The notes beneath the pieces were generated by a model. That model searched no databases, had not been told where the DNA came from, and saw only the letters and a list, made by a program, of their open reading frames with translations. Shown here one piece after another: positions 10,428 through 18,483 of a DNA stretch of 64,000 bases. The stretch is from positions 1 to 64,000 of the forward strand of contig BPJZ01000015.1 in assembly GCA_026004875.1 (NCBI GenBank), read 5' to 3'. Origin of the DNA: Candidatus Poribacteria bacterium (GTDB lineage: Bacteria; Poribacteria; WGA-4E; GCA-2687025). The first letter of the stretch is position 1; every line of letters starts with the position of its first letter. A program made the translations under genes and the position numbers.

Positions 10428-11957
10428 ATGCGGTGGACGCTTTGCCTACTCGCGTTATTCGTGCTGACCCAGGTGCTGCCGAATTCTCCAGCGGTCGCTC
10501 AGGGGGGCGATCGAGCGGATCGGACAACGAGGCCCGCGTGGGAAGGGTCGCGGTTGGACTTCTTGCCCGCGTTTCCAGGCGCGGAGGGCTACGGCGCTAG
10601 GGCTCGCGGTGGTCGGGGCGGCCGAGTGATTGCCGTCACCAACCTGAACGACTCCGGACCGGGCAGCCTACGCGCCGCCATCGAAGCTGAGGGCCCTCGC
10701 ATTGTGGTCTTCAGGGTTTCGGGCACGATCGACCTGAAAAGTCGACTGGTCATTCGCAATCCTTTCATCACGATCGCCGGCCAAACGGCGCCCGGCGATG
10801 GAGTCGCGATTAAAAGATATCCGTTGATCATCGACGCCGATGAGGTCGTTCTGCGCTACTTGCGGCTGCGGCTGGGCGACGAGTCGGGCGAGGCTCACGA
10901 CACCCTCTCGGCCAGGTACCACAAAAACATCATCATTGATCACGTCTCGGCCAGCTGGAGCGTGGACGAGACGATGTCGGTCTACCACTGTGAATACGTC
11001 ACCGTCCAGTGGTGTCTGATCGCCGAGAGTCTTTATGAGTCGGTTCATCAGAAGGGGACCCATGGGTTTGGGGGCATCTGGGGGTCCAATTACAGTACGT
11101 ATCATCACAACCTGTTTGCACATCATTCCAGCCGCACTCCCCGATTCGCCGCAGGCGCTGGCTACGTGGACTACAGAAACAACGTCGTCTATAACTGGGG
11201 GTACAACAACGCCTACGGCGGTGAACGGCGTGGCCGCCTTGACTTCACAGTGATCAATCTGGTGGCTAACTATTACAAGCCAGGTCCTGCTACTGCTGCT
11301 GGTGCCAAGAGGTACCGGATCGTCAACCCTTCTTCCAACGATGGTGCCGACGGCTTTGGCCTGTGGTATGTGGCTGAAAATTACGTCCACGGCTATCCGG
11401 AGATAAGCGCCGATAACTGGGCGGGTGGGGTTCAGCCTGAAGGGGGCGACCGTTACCTCAAGGTCCTCAAGCTTGAGGCCCCTTGGGAGGCGATGCCGAT
11501 CCACCAACAGACGGCGGAAGAGGCGTACCGGTTGGTCCTGGAGCACGCAGGGGCCACCCTACCCAGACGGGACCCGGTGGACGCCCGGATCGTCGAGGAG
11601 GTGCGCTCTGGGACAGCCACGTTTGGCGAGACCTACGGCGGAGGGGGGAAGGGAATTATCAATTCACCGACGGCGGTCGGCGGCTGGCCTCCCTTGCAGT
11701 CCGAACCGGCACCGCCCGATACCGACAGCGACGGGATGCCCGACGCTTGGGAGGAGGGCTTTGGCCTCGATCCTCAAGACCCCGCCGACGGTTCCCAGGA
11801 TCGCGACGGCGACGGTTACACCAACATCGAGGAGTATCTCAACGGGACCGACCCGACCGTTTTTGTGGACTACACCAAGCCGGAGAACAACGTCAATCCG
11901 TTCCATTCGACCGGGCGGTTTCCCGTCGGGCCGACGACTCCGGCCAGGCGGCCCTAA
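10428..11957 (+). CDS. Secreted pectate-lyase-like right-handed beta-helix protein with C-terminal Ca-binding repeat
   Basis: Extracellular polysaccharide lyase-like protein, about 509 residues. The ATG at 10428 is preferred over the longer ORF because it follows CTGGAGGGAGTCC and begins a clear signal peptide (MRWTLCLLALFVLTQVLP, cut near AVAQ). The mature part starts with the PL1-like opening FPGAEGYGARARGGRGG and VTNLNDSGPGSLRAAI; beta-helix motifs include DHVSASWSVDE and YSTYHHNLFAHHSSRTPR. The C-terminus (DTDSDGMPDAWEEGFGLD, DRDGDGYTNIEEYLNGTDP) is a thrombospondin-type-3/EF-hand-like calcium-binding repeat. It heads a plus-strand cluster with a dioxygenase and an oxidoreductase. Lyase activity is inferred from family only. 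Confidence 0.85.
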   Translation: MRWTLCLLALFVLTQVLPNSPAVAQGGDRADRTTRPAWEGSRLDFLPAFPGAEGYGARARGGRGGRVIAVTNLNDSGPGSLRAAIEAEGPRIVVFRVSGTIDLKSRLVIRNPFITIAGQTAPGDGVAIKRYPLIIDADEVVLRYLRLRLGDESGEAHDTLSARYHKNIIIDHVSASWSVDETMSVYHCEYVTVQWCLIAESLYESVHQKGTHGFGGIWGSNYSTYHHNLFAHHSSRTPRFAAGAGYVDYRNNVVYNWGYNNAYGGERRGRLDFTVINLVANYYKPGPATAAGAKRYRIVNPSSNDGADGFGLWYVAENYVHGYPEISADNWAGGVQPEGGDRYLKVLKLEAPWEAMPIHQQTAEEAYRLVLEHAGATLPRRDPVDARIVEEVRSGTATFGETYGGGGKGIINSPTAVGGWPPLQSEPAPPDTDSDGMPDAWEEGFGLDPQDPADGSQDRDGDGYTNIEEYLNGTDPTVFVDYTKPENNVNPFHSTGRFPVGPTTPARRP

Positions 11958-12010
11958 GTCGGAGCTCTGCAGTCCTTGAGACGCTGCTGTCTTCGCTACT
12001 TGTGTCGCGG

Positions 12011-12053
12011 CTCTCTTGCCGGTATCTTCCGGACAAACCGGAAGAGAGGAGGA
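12011..12053 (+). promoter_or_regulatory. Two mutually exclusive hairpins abutting the dioxygenase ribosome site
   Basis: TCTTCCGG-ACAAA-CCGGAAGA (12025-12045) is a perfect 8-bp stem. The same right arm, CCGGAAGAGAG (12038-12048), can instead pair with upstream CTCTCTTGCCGG (12011-12022) with one bulged G, which would cover the start of the AGGAGGAG ribosome site at 12047-12054. The pairing is visible; a regulatory role is inference. Confidence 0.35.
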
Positions 12054-12060
12054 GATTCCT

Positions 12061-12940
12061 ATGATCCCCTTTGAGGACGTGTTCACCCAGGAGGAGATCA
12101 CGTTTTTCTGGGAGAACGGCTACGTCGTCTTGCACGAGGCTGTTCCGCCGGAGAACCTTCAGGCCGTCGTAGACGCGATCTGGGACTTCCTGGGGATGGA
12201 CCCGAACGATCCGGAGGATTGGTACCCGCCCCCTCCCCACCGTGTCGGGGGGATGGTGGAGATGTATCAGCATCAGGCGCTCTGGAACAACCGCCAGGCA
12301 CCGCGCATCTACAACGCCTTCCGTCAGTTGTTGGGGACGCACAAGCTCTGGGTCTCGATGGACCGGGCCAACATGAAGCCGCCCCCGCCATCCGGCGCAT
12401 CCGGAGTACGACCACAAAGGGTTTATCCACTGGGACGCCGACGTCTCTCGGCTTCCGCTGCCCTTTCGGCTGCAAGGGGTGCTCTATCTGACCGATACAG
12501 ACGAGACGATGGGGGGCTTCCAGTGCATTCCGGGGCTTCATCGGCTGCTGACCCCGTTGTCCAGGCGATCCGGAGGATCGGACCTTTGAGGTTCCCCGAT
12601 CTAAAGCAGTACACTCCGACGCCGATTCCTGGTCGGGGCGGGGGACTTTGTGATCTGGCACGTTGCGCTCCCTCACGGCAATGGGCACAACGTCTCCGAT
12701 CGCCCTCGATTGGCTCAGTACATCACGATGGGGCCGGCGCGGGAGGACAATGAAGCGGAGCGGGAGCGGAGGATTCACCTTTGGAAGAACCGGCTCTGTC
12801 CGGGGGGTCGGGCCTTCCCTGGCGATCCGCGTCGGGTTGAGGAGCTCCACGGAACGACGGCCGTTCTCTCCCCGTTGGGCCGAAGGCTGCTGGGGCTAGA
12901 TCGCTGGGAAGAGGAGCCGGCAGTTCCGGAGGCCAGTTAG
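12061..12940 (+). CDS. PhyH-family Fe(II)/2-oxoglutarate dioxygenase, frameshifted
   Basis: Phytanoyl-CoA dioxygenase-like oxygenase of about 290 residues. ATG at 12061 follows GAGGAGGAGATTCCT. The N-terminus (MIPFEDVFTQEEITFFWENGYVV) is typical of the family; after a frameshift near 12390 the reading continues HPEYDHKGFIHWDADVSRLP, whose HWDAD holds the iron-binding HxD pair, then LYLTDTDETMGGFQCIPGFH. A later part in a third frame reads FVIWHVALPHGNGHNVSD, supplying the distal His and then RPRLAQYITM with the 2-oxoglutarate Arg. At least two frameshifts. Lies between the lyase and a Gfo/Idh/MocA gene; the substrate is unknown, and such enzymes are abundant in Poribacteria and Latescibacteria. 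Confidence 0.85.
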
Positions 12941-12978
12941 AGAGTCGGCGCCGTTGAGTTGAAGAAAGGAGGAAGCCA

Positions 12979-13980
12979 ATGGCCGATGTACGCTTTGCCA
13001 TTGTTGGGCTAGGGATGGGGATGAACCGCGCGCGGCAGGTCTTTCAGACGGAGGGGGGCTCAGCTGGTAGCCGTCTGTGACCCTGCTGCAGGAGCGCCTG
13101 GATCGGGCCAAGGCCGAGTTTGGCTGCGACAACCCATACCGACTATCAAGAGATGATCGAACGGGACGACGTGGACGTCGTTTGGGTGATGTTGCCGAGC
13201 GGACTGCACGCGGAGTTTGGGATTAAGGCGGCTCACTGCGGAAAGCACGTGATCACGACCAAGCCGATGGACGTCACCTTAGAGGCCTGCGACGCGCTCA
13301 TTGCTGCTTGCGAGAAGAATAACGTCCAGCTCATGGTGGACTTTGAGGAGCGGTTTCGTCCTCGGAATCGAAAGATCAAAAAGGCGATTGAGGAGGGGCT
13401 GCTGGGCCATCCTATCCTTGCGGAGATGCGGCTGAAGTGGTGGCGGAGCGCCGGTTATTATCACGGCTGGCATGGAACCTGGAAGCTGGACGGCGGCGGT
13501 TCGCTGGCCAATCAGGGGGTCCATCAACTGGACCTGATTCAGTGGTTCCTCGGACCGGCAAAGGCCGTTTACGGCCACTACGGGGTTTATGGCGGTGAGG
13601 AGCATCGCGAGGTGGAGACGGAGGACCTGGTCTGGGGCTATATCAAGTTTGAAAATGGGGCCCTCGGCTCGATCCTGACGACCACCACCTGCCCCAAGCA
13701 CCAGCAGACGATGGTCCAGGTTCACGGTCCGCGTGGAATCGTCGGCACCGGCCCGGAGGTCTGGGAGTTCGTCGAGGAGGGCGTAGACGTGGAGGTCGAG
13801 CCGGGTCCTCGGAACACGACCGAAGACTGCCTCCGCGTCCTTCGAGAAGGCGCCCGGCCCACCTGCGACGGCTATGAGGGCCGGAAGACCGTCGAGCTGT
13901 TCAACGCGATCTACTGGTCAGGAAAGCTCGGCCGAGAGGTGGAGCTGCCGCTGAAAGAGAGCTTTCGTCCTGACGCTTAG
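12979..13980 (+). CDS. Gfo/Idh/MocA-family oxidoreductase, frameshifted near the N-terminus
   Basis: Predicted NAD(P)-dependent sugar dehydrogenase, about 333 residues. ATG at 12979 follows AGAAAGGAGGAAGCC and begins the dinucleotide fold MADVRFAIVGLGMG. The frame breaks at 13050-13135 (fragments AQLVAVCDP and ERLDRAKAEFGCDNPY can be read in the other frames) and then runs open from TDYQEMIERDDVD. The signature is KHVITTKPMDVTLE, with TKP in place of the usual EKP; the lysine is kept. GGGSLANQGVHQLDLIQWF is the C-domain substrate motif. Probably co-transcribed with the dioxygenase 38 bases upstream. Confidence 0.88.
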
Positions 13981-14018
13981 CCTCTTTTTCCGATCTTGCC
14001 GGACGTTCCGACGTCTTT

Positions 14019-14044
14019 GGGCCGGAGCCGCTGGGCTTCGGCCC
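14019..14044 (+). terminator. Hairpin after the oxidoreductase gene, possible terminator
   Basis: GGGCCGGAGCC-GCTG-GGCTTCGGCCC forms an 11-bp stem with one G-U pair, 39 bases after the stop. No clear T run follows, so it may be rho-dependent or an RNA-stabilising stem. Confidence 0.45.
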
Positions 14045-14138
14045 GATCTGCTTAATTAATAGGCATCTCTGCGCGTACCGTTTCAGCAATCCCCTCCGAC
14101 CTCAGGCTGAACAGCGCCGGTTTTCGCCCTTTCCTCCC

Positions 14139-14155
14139 TTGGCATAGCTCTTGCC
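14139..14155 (+). promoter_or_regulatory. Sigma-54-type (-24/-12) promoter of the ammonium transporter
   Basis: TTGGCATAGCTCTTGCC matches the RpoN consensus YTGGCACGNNNNTTGCW at the key GG (-24) and GC (-12) positions with the exact 10-base gap. It lies about 125 bases before the amt start. In many bacteria amt is controlled by RpoN with NtrC. I found no convincing NtrC box upstream. The match is direct; the function is inferred. Confidence 0.6.
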
Positions 14156-14278
14156 AACTTCCGTTCAGACCGTCGGAGCCCACAGCGGCTTCGGGGGTGT
14201 CTGAAAAAGGCGCTGCGCTGGCATCGGCACACGGCCACGCGTCGTTGGCGACGACTTTCTAGGGAGGGAAAGGTTCCC

Positions 14279-15682
14279 ATGAAGTTTCACCGCTCAGATC
14301 GCCGTCTCTGGGGGTTCTTTTTAGCGGCTCTGTTTGTTCTGGCGCTGGGGTGGCTGCCCCCTCTGTTGGCCCAATCGGACGAGGTGCCCGAGGCGGTCAA
14401 GCAGTACGTTCAGGAGGCCCTTCAGGGCGACGGCGAGCACACCTTTTCCGATTACTTATGGATGATGGTGGCCGGGTTTCTGGTCATGTTCATGCAGGCC
14501 GGATTTGCCATGGTGGAGTCCGGCTTCACGCGGGCCAAGAACACGGTCAACATCCTGATGAAGAACGTGATGGACTTTTCCGTTGGATCCATTCTCTACT
14601 GGGCGATCGGCTTTGGGCTGATGTACGGCGCGTCGGTAGGGGGATGGATCGGCGGGAGCCGTTTCTTTTTGGCCGATGCGGTTCAGGGGGAGACGATCAA
14701 CAACTGGGAGTACGCCGAGTTCTTCTTCCAACTCGTTTTTGCCGCGACCGCGGCGACGATCGTCTCCGGGGCGATGGCGGAACGGACCCAGTTTCGGGCC
14801 TATCTGATTTACAGCGCGATCATCAGCGGGCTGATCTACCCGATCCAAGGGCATTGGTCCTGGGGAGGCGGTTGGCTGTCTAACTTAGGGTTCCACGACT
14901 TTGCCGGTTCGGCGATCGTGCACAGCGTGGGCGGTTGGGCCGCGCTGATGGGGGCGCTGATCATCGGTCCTCGGAGCGGAAAATACGACGCTCAGGGTCG
15001 TCCGCGGGTGATTCCTGGGCATAACATCCTGATCGCCGCGCTGGGGGTGTTTATTCTCTGGCTGGGATGGTTTGGGTTTAACCCCGGCTCGACGCTTGGG
15101 GCAAGCCCCAGCTTCGCCCGGATCGCGGTGACCACCAACATTGCGGCGGCCGCGGGCGGTGTCAGCGCGATGTTTTTCGCTTGGATCTTGGTCAAGAAGC
15201 CGGACATCGGCCTGACGCTCAACGGTGTGCTCAGCGGATTGGTGGCGATCACCGCCCCGTGCGCGGTGGTCTCGCCGGGATCGGCCCTGATTATCGGGAT
15301 CGTCGCGGGGGTTCTCTGTGTTCTATTTGTTCGCTGGTTCGACACGGTCTTCAAGGTGGACGATCCGGTCGGCGCGATCACCGTGCACGGGATCAACGGG
15401 GTTTGGGGCGCTCTGGCCGTAGGGCTATTTGCTCAGGAGCCGTTCGCTTCGGACGGCGGGGCCAACCCGGGGCTGTTCTTTGGCGGCGGATTGTCGCAGT
15501 TGTTGCCGCAGATTTACGGAGTTTTGGTCATCGCTGTGTGGACGTTGGTCACCAGCGGTGTGTTGTTTGGAATTCTTCGGGCCGCCGGCGCACTGCGCGT
15601 CACGCCCGAAGAGGAGGTCGAGGGTCTCGACATCGGCGAGCACGGAACGCACGCCTACCATCTGGAGGACCCTCTTTTGTAA
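14279..15682 (+). CDS. amt: Ammonium transporter (Amt/MEP/Rh family)
   Basis: Ammonium channel/transporter of 467 residues with an N-terminal signal-like helix (cut near LLAQSDE) and then about 11 membrane helices starting with LWMMVAGFLVMFMQAGFAMVE. The paired pore histidines are in DFAGSAIVHSVGG and ITVHGINGVWGAL. The cytoplasmic tail EEEVEGLDIGEHGTHAY is the conserved segment contacted by PII/GlnK in relatives, suggesting PII control, though no glnK gene is adjacent. ATG at 14279 follows AGGGAGGGAAAGG. A sigma-54-like promoter stands upstream and a strong hairpin follows the stop. Confidence 0.96.
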   Translation: MKFHRSDRRLWGFFLAALFVLALGWLPPLLAQSDEVPEAVKQYVQEALQGDGEHTFSDYLWMMVAGFLVMFMQAGFAMVESGFTRAKNTVNILMKNVMDFSVGSILYWAIGFGLMYGASVGGWIGGSRFFLADAVQGETINNWEYAEFFFQLVFAATAATIVSGAMAERTQFRAYLIYSAIISGLIYPIQGHWSWGGGWLSNLGFHDFAGSAIVHSVGGWAALMGALIIGPRSGKYDAQGRPRVIPGHNILIAALGVFILWLGWFGFNPGSTLGASPSFARIAVTTNIAAAAGGVSAMFFAWILVKKPDIGLTLNGVLSGLVAITAPCAVVSPGSALIIGIVAGVLCVLFVRWFDTVFKVDDPVGAITVHGINGVWGALAVGLFAQEPFASDGGANPGLFFGGGLSQLLPQIYGVLVIAVWTLVTSGVLFGILRAAGALRVTPEEEVEGLDIGEHGTHAYHLEDPLL

Positions 15683-15741
15683 CGTGTGGTTCGATTTCCT
15701 CCCTCCGGTGTCGGCGTCCATCCTCCCGTCGACATTCGGTC

Positions 15742-15776
15742 CTCGAAGCCGGCAAGCGCTGCTTGTCGGCTTCGAG
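15742..15776. terminator. Bidirectional hairpin between convergent amt and aldolase genes
   Basis: A 16-bp stem, CTCGAAGCCGGCAAGC pairing with GCTTGTCGGCTTCGAG (one G-U pair) around a 3-base loop, located between two convergent stops. T tracts are poor on both sides. Its position supports use as a terminator on both strands. Confidence 0.6.
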
Positions 15777-15785
15777 TCTCTGGAG

Positions 15786-16550
15786 TCATCCTCCGCGTCG
15801 GATCGTGGCGACCAGCCCCTGGTAGAAAAGGGCGATTGCGGCAGCGTCTACCAGCGTTGCGATGTACTGAACGCCGATCGAGGCTAGCCAGCGGGCCATC
15901 TCTGCGTCTTTGGCGTAGGAGCCGACGAACTTTCCTGCGGCGCGGGCGCGTTCAGTACAGGTAACCAGCGTCTCGCGTACGCGTGGGTGGTCCACCTGCC
16001 CGGTGATTCCCAGCGATTGGGAGAGGTCGTAAGGCCCCAGGAAGATCACGTCGATCCCGTCTACGGAGAGAATTTCGTCCAGGTTCTCCACCGCGCGGAC
16101 ACCTTCGATGTGGACGATCACCAGCTGTTCGGCGTTGCACCGCTGAGGGTGGTCCGGCGTTCCGACGTAGCCTCCAGCGCGCGTGAAGATGGAGACGCCT
16201 CGCTCACCGATCGGCGCGTATTTAGCCCCGCGCACCGCGCGAAGCGCCTCTTCGCGGGAGCCGACCTGGGGGACCTGCACGCCCCCGGCGCCGATGTCCA
16301 GCGCTCGGAGGATCAGCTCCGGGCGGTTGTCCGCCACGCGAACGATCGGCGTCGCTCCGCCGCACTCGGCGCCTCGTACTAGGTCCTCGCAGGTCTCAAT
16401 CGTCAGCGGTCCGTGTTCGGTGTCTAAAATGAGAAAGTCCAAGCCGGCCAGGCCTAACGCCTCCATTGCCGTGGCGCTGGGAAGGATGCAGAACGTCCCG
16501 ATGACCGTTTCGCCTGCCTCTAGCTGTCGTTTGAGCCGATTCTCTCGCAT
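15786..16550 (-). CDS. HpcH/HpaI-family aldolase
   Basis: Class II (metal-dependent) aldolase of the 4-hydroxy-2-oxoheptanedioate/2-keto-3-deoxy sugar acid type; it would cleave a 2-keto-3-deoxy acid to pyruvate and an aldehyde. Motifs: DFLILDTEHGP, GATPIVRV, GAGGVQVPQV, KYAPIGERG, and IFLGPYDLSQSLG with the metal and substrate residues. I chose the ATG giving MRENRLKRQLEAGE because relatives start there; an upstream in-frame ATG at 16616 would add 22 residues. Intact. It fits the sugar-acid catabolic theme of the first 14 kb but stands alone here. Confidence 0.87.
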   Translation of the reverse strand: MRENRLKRQLEAGETVIGTFCILPSATAMEALGLAGLDFLILDTEHGPLTIETCEDLVRGAECGGATPIVRVADNRPELILRALDIGAGGVQVPQVGSREEALRAVRGAKYAPIGERGVSIFTRAGGYVGTPDHPQRCNAEQLVIVHIEGVRAVENLDEILSVDGIDVIFLGPYDLSQSLGITGQVDHPRVRETLVTCTERARAAGKFVGSYAKDAEMARWLASIGVQYIATLVDAAAIALFYQGLVATIRRGG

Positions 16551-16674
16551 CCGTTTTCCCGTCTCTGCTGAGAGGTCAGTCGCTTCTGACGGGCGATCAG
16601 CCCGTGTTTCCATCATAGGGGAATTTTCCCGTTGACGGGAACGAGAACTTGGGACGGCTTGGGAGATGGAAGGG

Positions 16675-17522
16675 TTAGGGCTCGGGGATGTTCGGGTCCA
16701 GGTAGGTCAGCAGCTTGGCCCAGAACTCATCGGCACCGGGGGCGTCTACAGTGCGCTTGAAGGTCACCAGCCGCCGGTGGACCGATTGGCGGGAGCGTTT
16801 TCGATGTTTTTCCAAGATTCGATGGGCCAGCGTAGCGCACTGGTCAATGCGCTCTGGGGCCAACGCGTAGCGGAGCAGCTCCACGCCGCGCAAGTAGAGC
16901 GGATGGGGCTCCACCTCTCCCAGCGCCTCCAGGAGCGCCCGGATGCGCTCCCGGTCGTTTCGGTAACGGATCGTGGGCCGCCAGCGCCATCAGCCGTTCG
17001 TGGTACGGGACGATCCGGCGGAGGGCTTTGGCTAGCTGGATGCCCTCGTTCAGGGTCATCTTTTGCCAGAGCACCACCCAGGCGCCCAGGAAGGCAAAGG
17101 CGGAGAGCGCCGGACTGCGGAGCAACCGTTCCCAGGTCGGTCGTCAGGCGGAGGGCTTCCGGTTCCGGTTCTACCTCCTCCAATAGCGCTAGCAGGTGCT
17201 TAGTCTCCCGGACGGGGTAGGTTTCTGGGGCGTTCAGGAGCCATCCGGAGACCTGAAGGGCGAAGTCGTCCGCCTGCAAAAAGGCGCTCTGGAAGTCGAG
17301 TGAGGCGGCGGCAGGACCGTAGAAGGCGGTGACCTCCACCCCGAGGGCCTCGGCGAGCCGGTGCAGCTCGTCGGCGCGGAGCATCTGTTGTCCGTTGAGG
17401 AACCGATAAAGCTTGGTCCGCTCGATACGCGCCTTTCGGGCGATCTCCGACTTGGAGCGGCCCTCTAAAAGCCTCCGGGCGTTGGTAACGATCTGCTGGG
17501 CGACCGGGTCTGGGCGGTCCAT
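16675..17522 (-). CDS. HTH (XRE-like) transcriptional regulator, frameshifted
   Basis: DNA-binding regulator of about 280 residues. An N-terminal helix-turn-helix (EGRSKSEIARKARIERTKLYRFLNG, residues 21-45) is followed by MLRADELHRLAEALGVEVTAFYG, typical of Cro/CI-type repressors. The C-terminal part is all-helical and of no domain I recognise; it passes through two frameshifts (near 17130 and 16970) and ends LLTYLDPNIPEP. It is divergent from uppS, with a good promoter for uppS just downstream of its own start, so it may control itself or uppS. That is only position-based. Confidence 0.7.
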
Positions 17523-17588
17523 GATCCCTCCATAGTGTGCGGATATGCAACAACAGTGTACCCGACCGTTTGATCCTTGGCAAATGTC

Positions 17589-17617
17589 TTGACAAAATTG
17601 AGACGGAGTGGTATGTT
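17589..17617 (+). promoter_or_regulatory. Sigma-70-type promoter for uppS
   Basis: A perfect -35 TTGACA, a 17-base spacer and -10 TATGTT, about 55 bases before the uppS ATG and in the divergent gap with the XRE-like regulator. This is the best housekeeping-type promoter I can see in the window. Confidence 0.7.
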
Positions 17618-17671
17618 TGCCTCGTCGTGCTCCCTGTGCATATATCGAACAGACCGCCTAAGGGGACAAGG

Positions 17672-18473
17672 ATGAGCATGCCGGTGCGCACCCCATCTGC
17701 TGGCGTGGGTTCTGGGGCCCTACTCTCCGAAGAGGAGCTTCTCGCTCAGCTCGACCCTCAACGCATTCCTCGCCACATTGCGATTGTGATGGACGGCAAC
17801 GGACGTTGGGCTTGTCAACGAGGGCTTCCCCGGATCGAGGGCCACCGCGCGGCGGTCCGAACCGTCGAGGAGGTGGTGCGGACTTGTGGTGAGCTTCACG
17901 TGGAGGTGCTGACGCTCTACGCCTTCTCGACCGAGAACTGGAGGCGACCCCGCCCCGGAGGTCCGGGCCCTGATGCGCCTGCTACGCGAGCAACTCCGCC
18001 GCCAGCTTCCCGAACTGGAGCGGAACAACGTCCAGCTCCGGGCGATCGGCCAGCTGGATCGCCTCCCCTTGACCGTCCGCTGGGAGCTGAGGCGGGCGAT
18101 TCGCAAGCTGAGTCACAACACCGGCCTGATCCTCAACCTGGCCCTCAGCTACGGCGGACGGCAGGAGATCCTCCAAGCTGTCCGGCGGATCGCTCAGGAG
18201 GTCCAAAGCGGTAAGCTCCAGCCGGAGGAGATTGACGAACGGCGCTTCTCCTCCTATCTGTACACCGGTCCGCTTCCCGAACCGGACTTGATCATTCGGA
18301 CAAGCGGAGAGCAGCGATTGAGCAACTTTCTACTTTGGCAGTGCGCCTACGCAGAGTTTTACTTTACGCCGGTGCTGTGGCCCGACTTTCGCCGGCGACA
18401 TCTGTACGAGGCGATCCTCGCTTACCAAGGCCGGGAGCGCCGGTTTGGTGGCGTCGGCGGGCCTGTTCCCTAA
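17672..18473 (+). CDS. uppS: Isoprenyl (undecaprenyl) diphosphate synthase, frameshifted
   Basis: Cis-prenyltransferase making the C55 lipid carrier for peptidoglycan. The conserved [12 protein letters not shown] holds the catalytic Asp; [14 protein letters not shown] follows, then the frame breaks in the run CGCCCCGGAGG (about 17953); removing one C gives [13 protein letters not shown]. The rest includes [15 protein letters not shown] and the substrate-binding [23 protein letters not shown] at 17672 (or 17678) follows AAGGGGACAAGG. About 266 residues, a normal size. Since this gene is essential in bacteria, the break is very probably a sequencing error. Confidence 0.92.
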
Positions 18474-18483
18474 GCTTTTCTCT

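Noticed and set aside
17672-18473. uppS as a true pseudogene or programmed-frameshift gene
   Set aside because: The break sits in a CCCC run, needs a single C removed, and the same error type recurs across the window; no slippery heptamer or downstream pseudoknot is evident.
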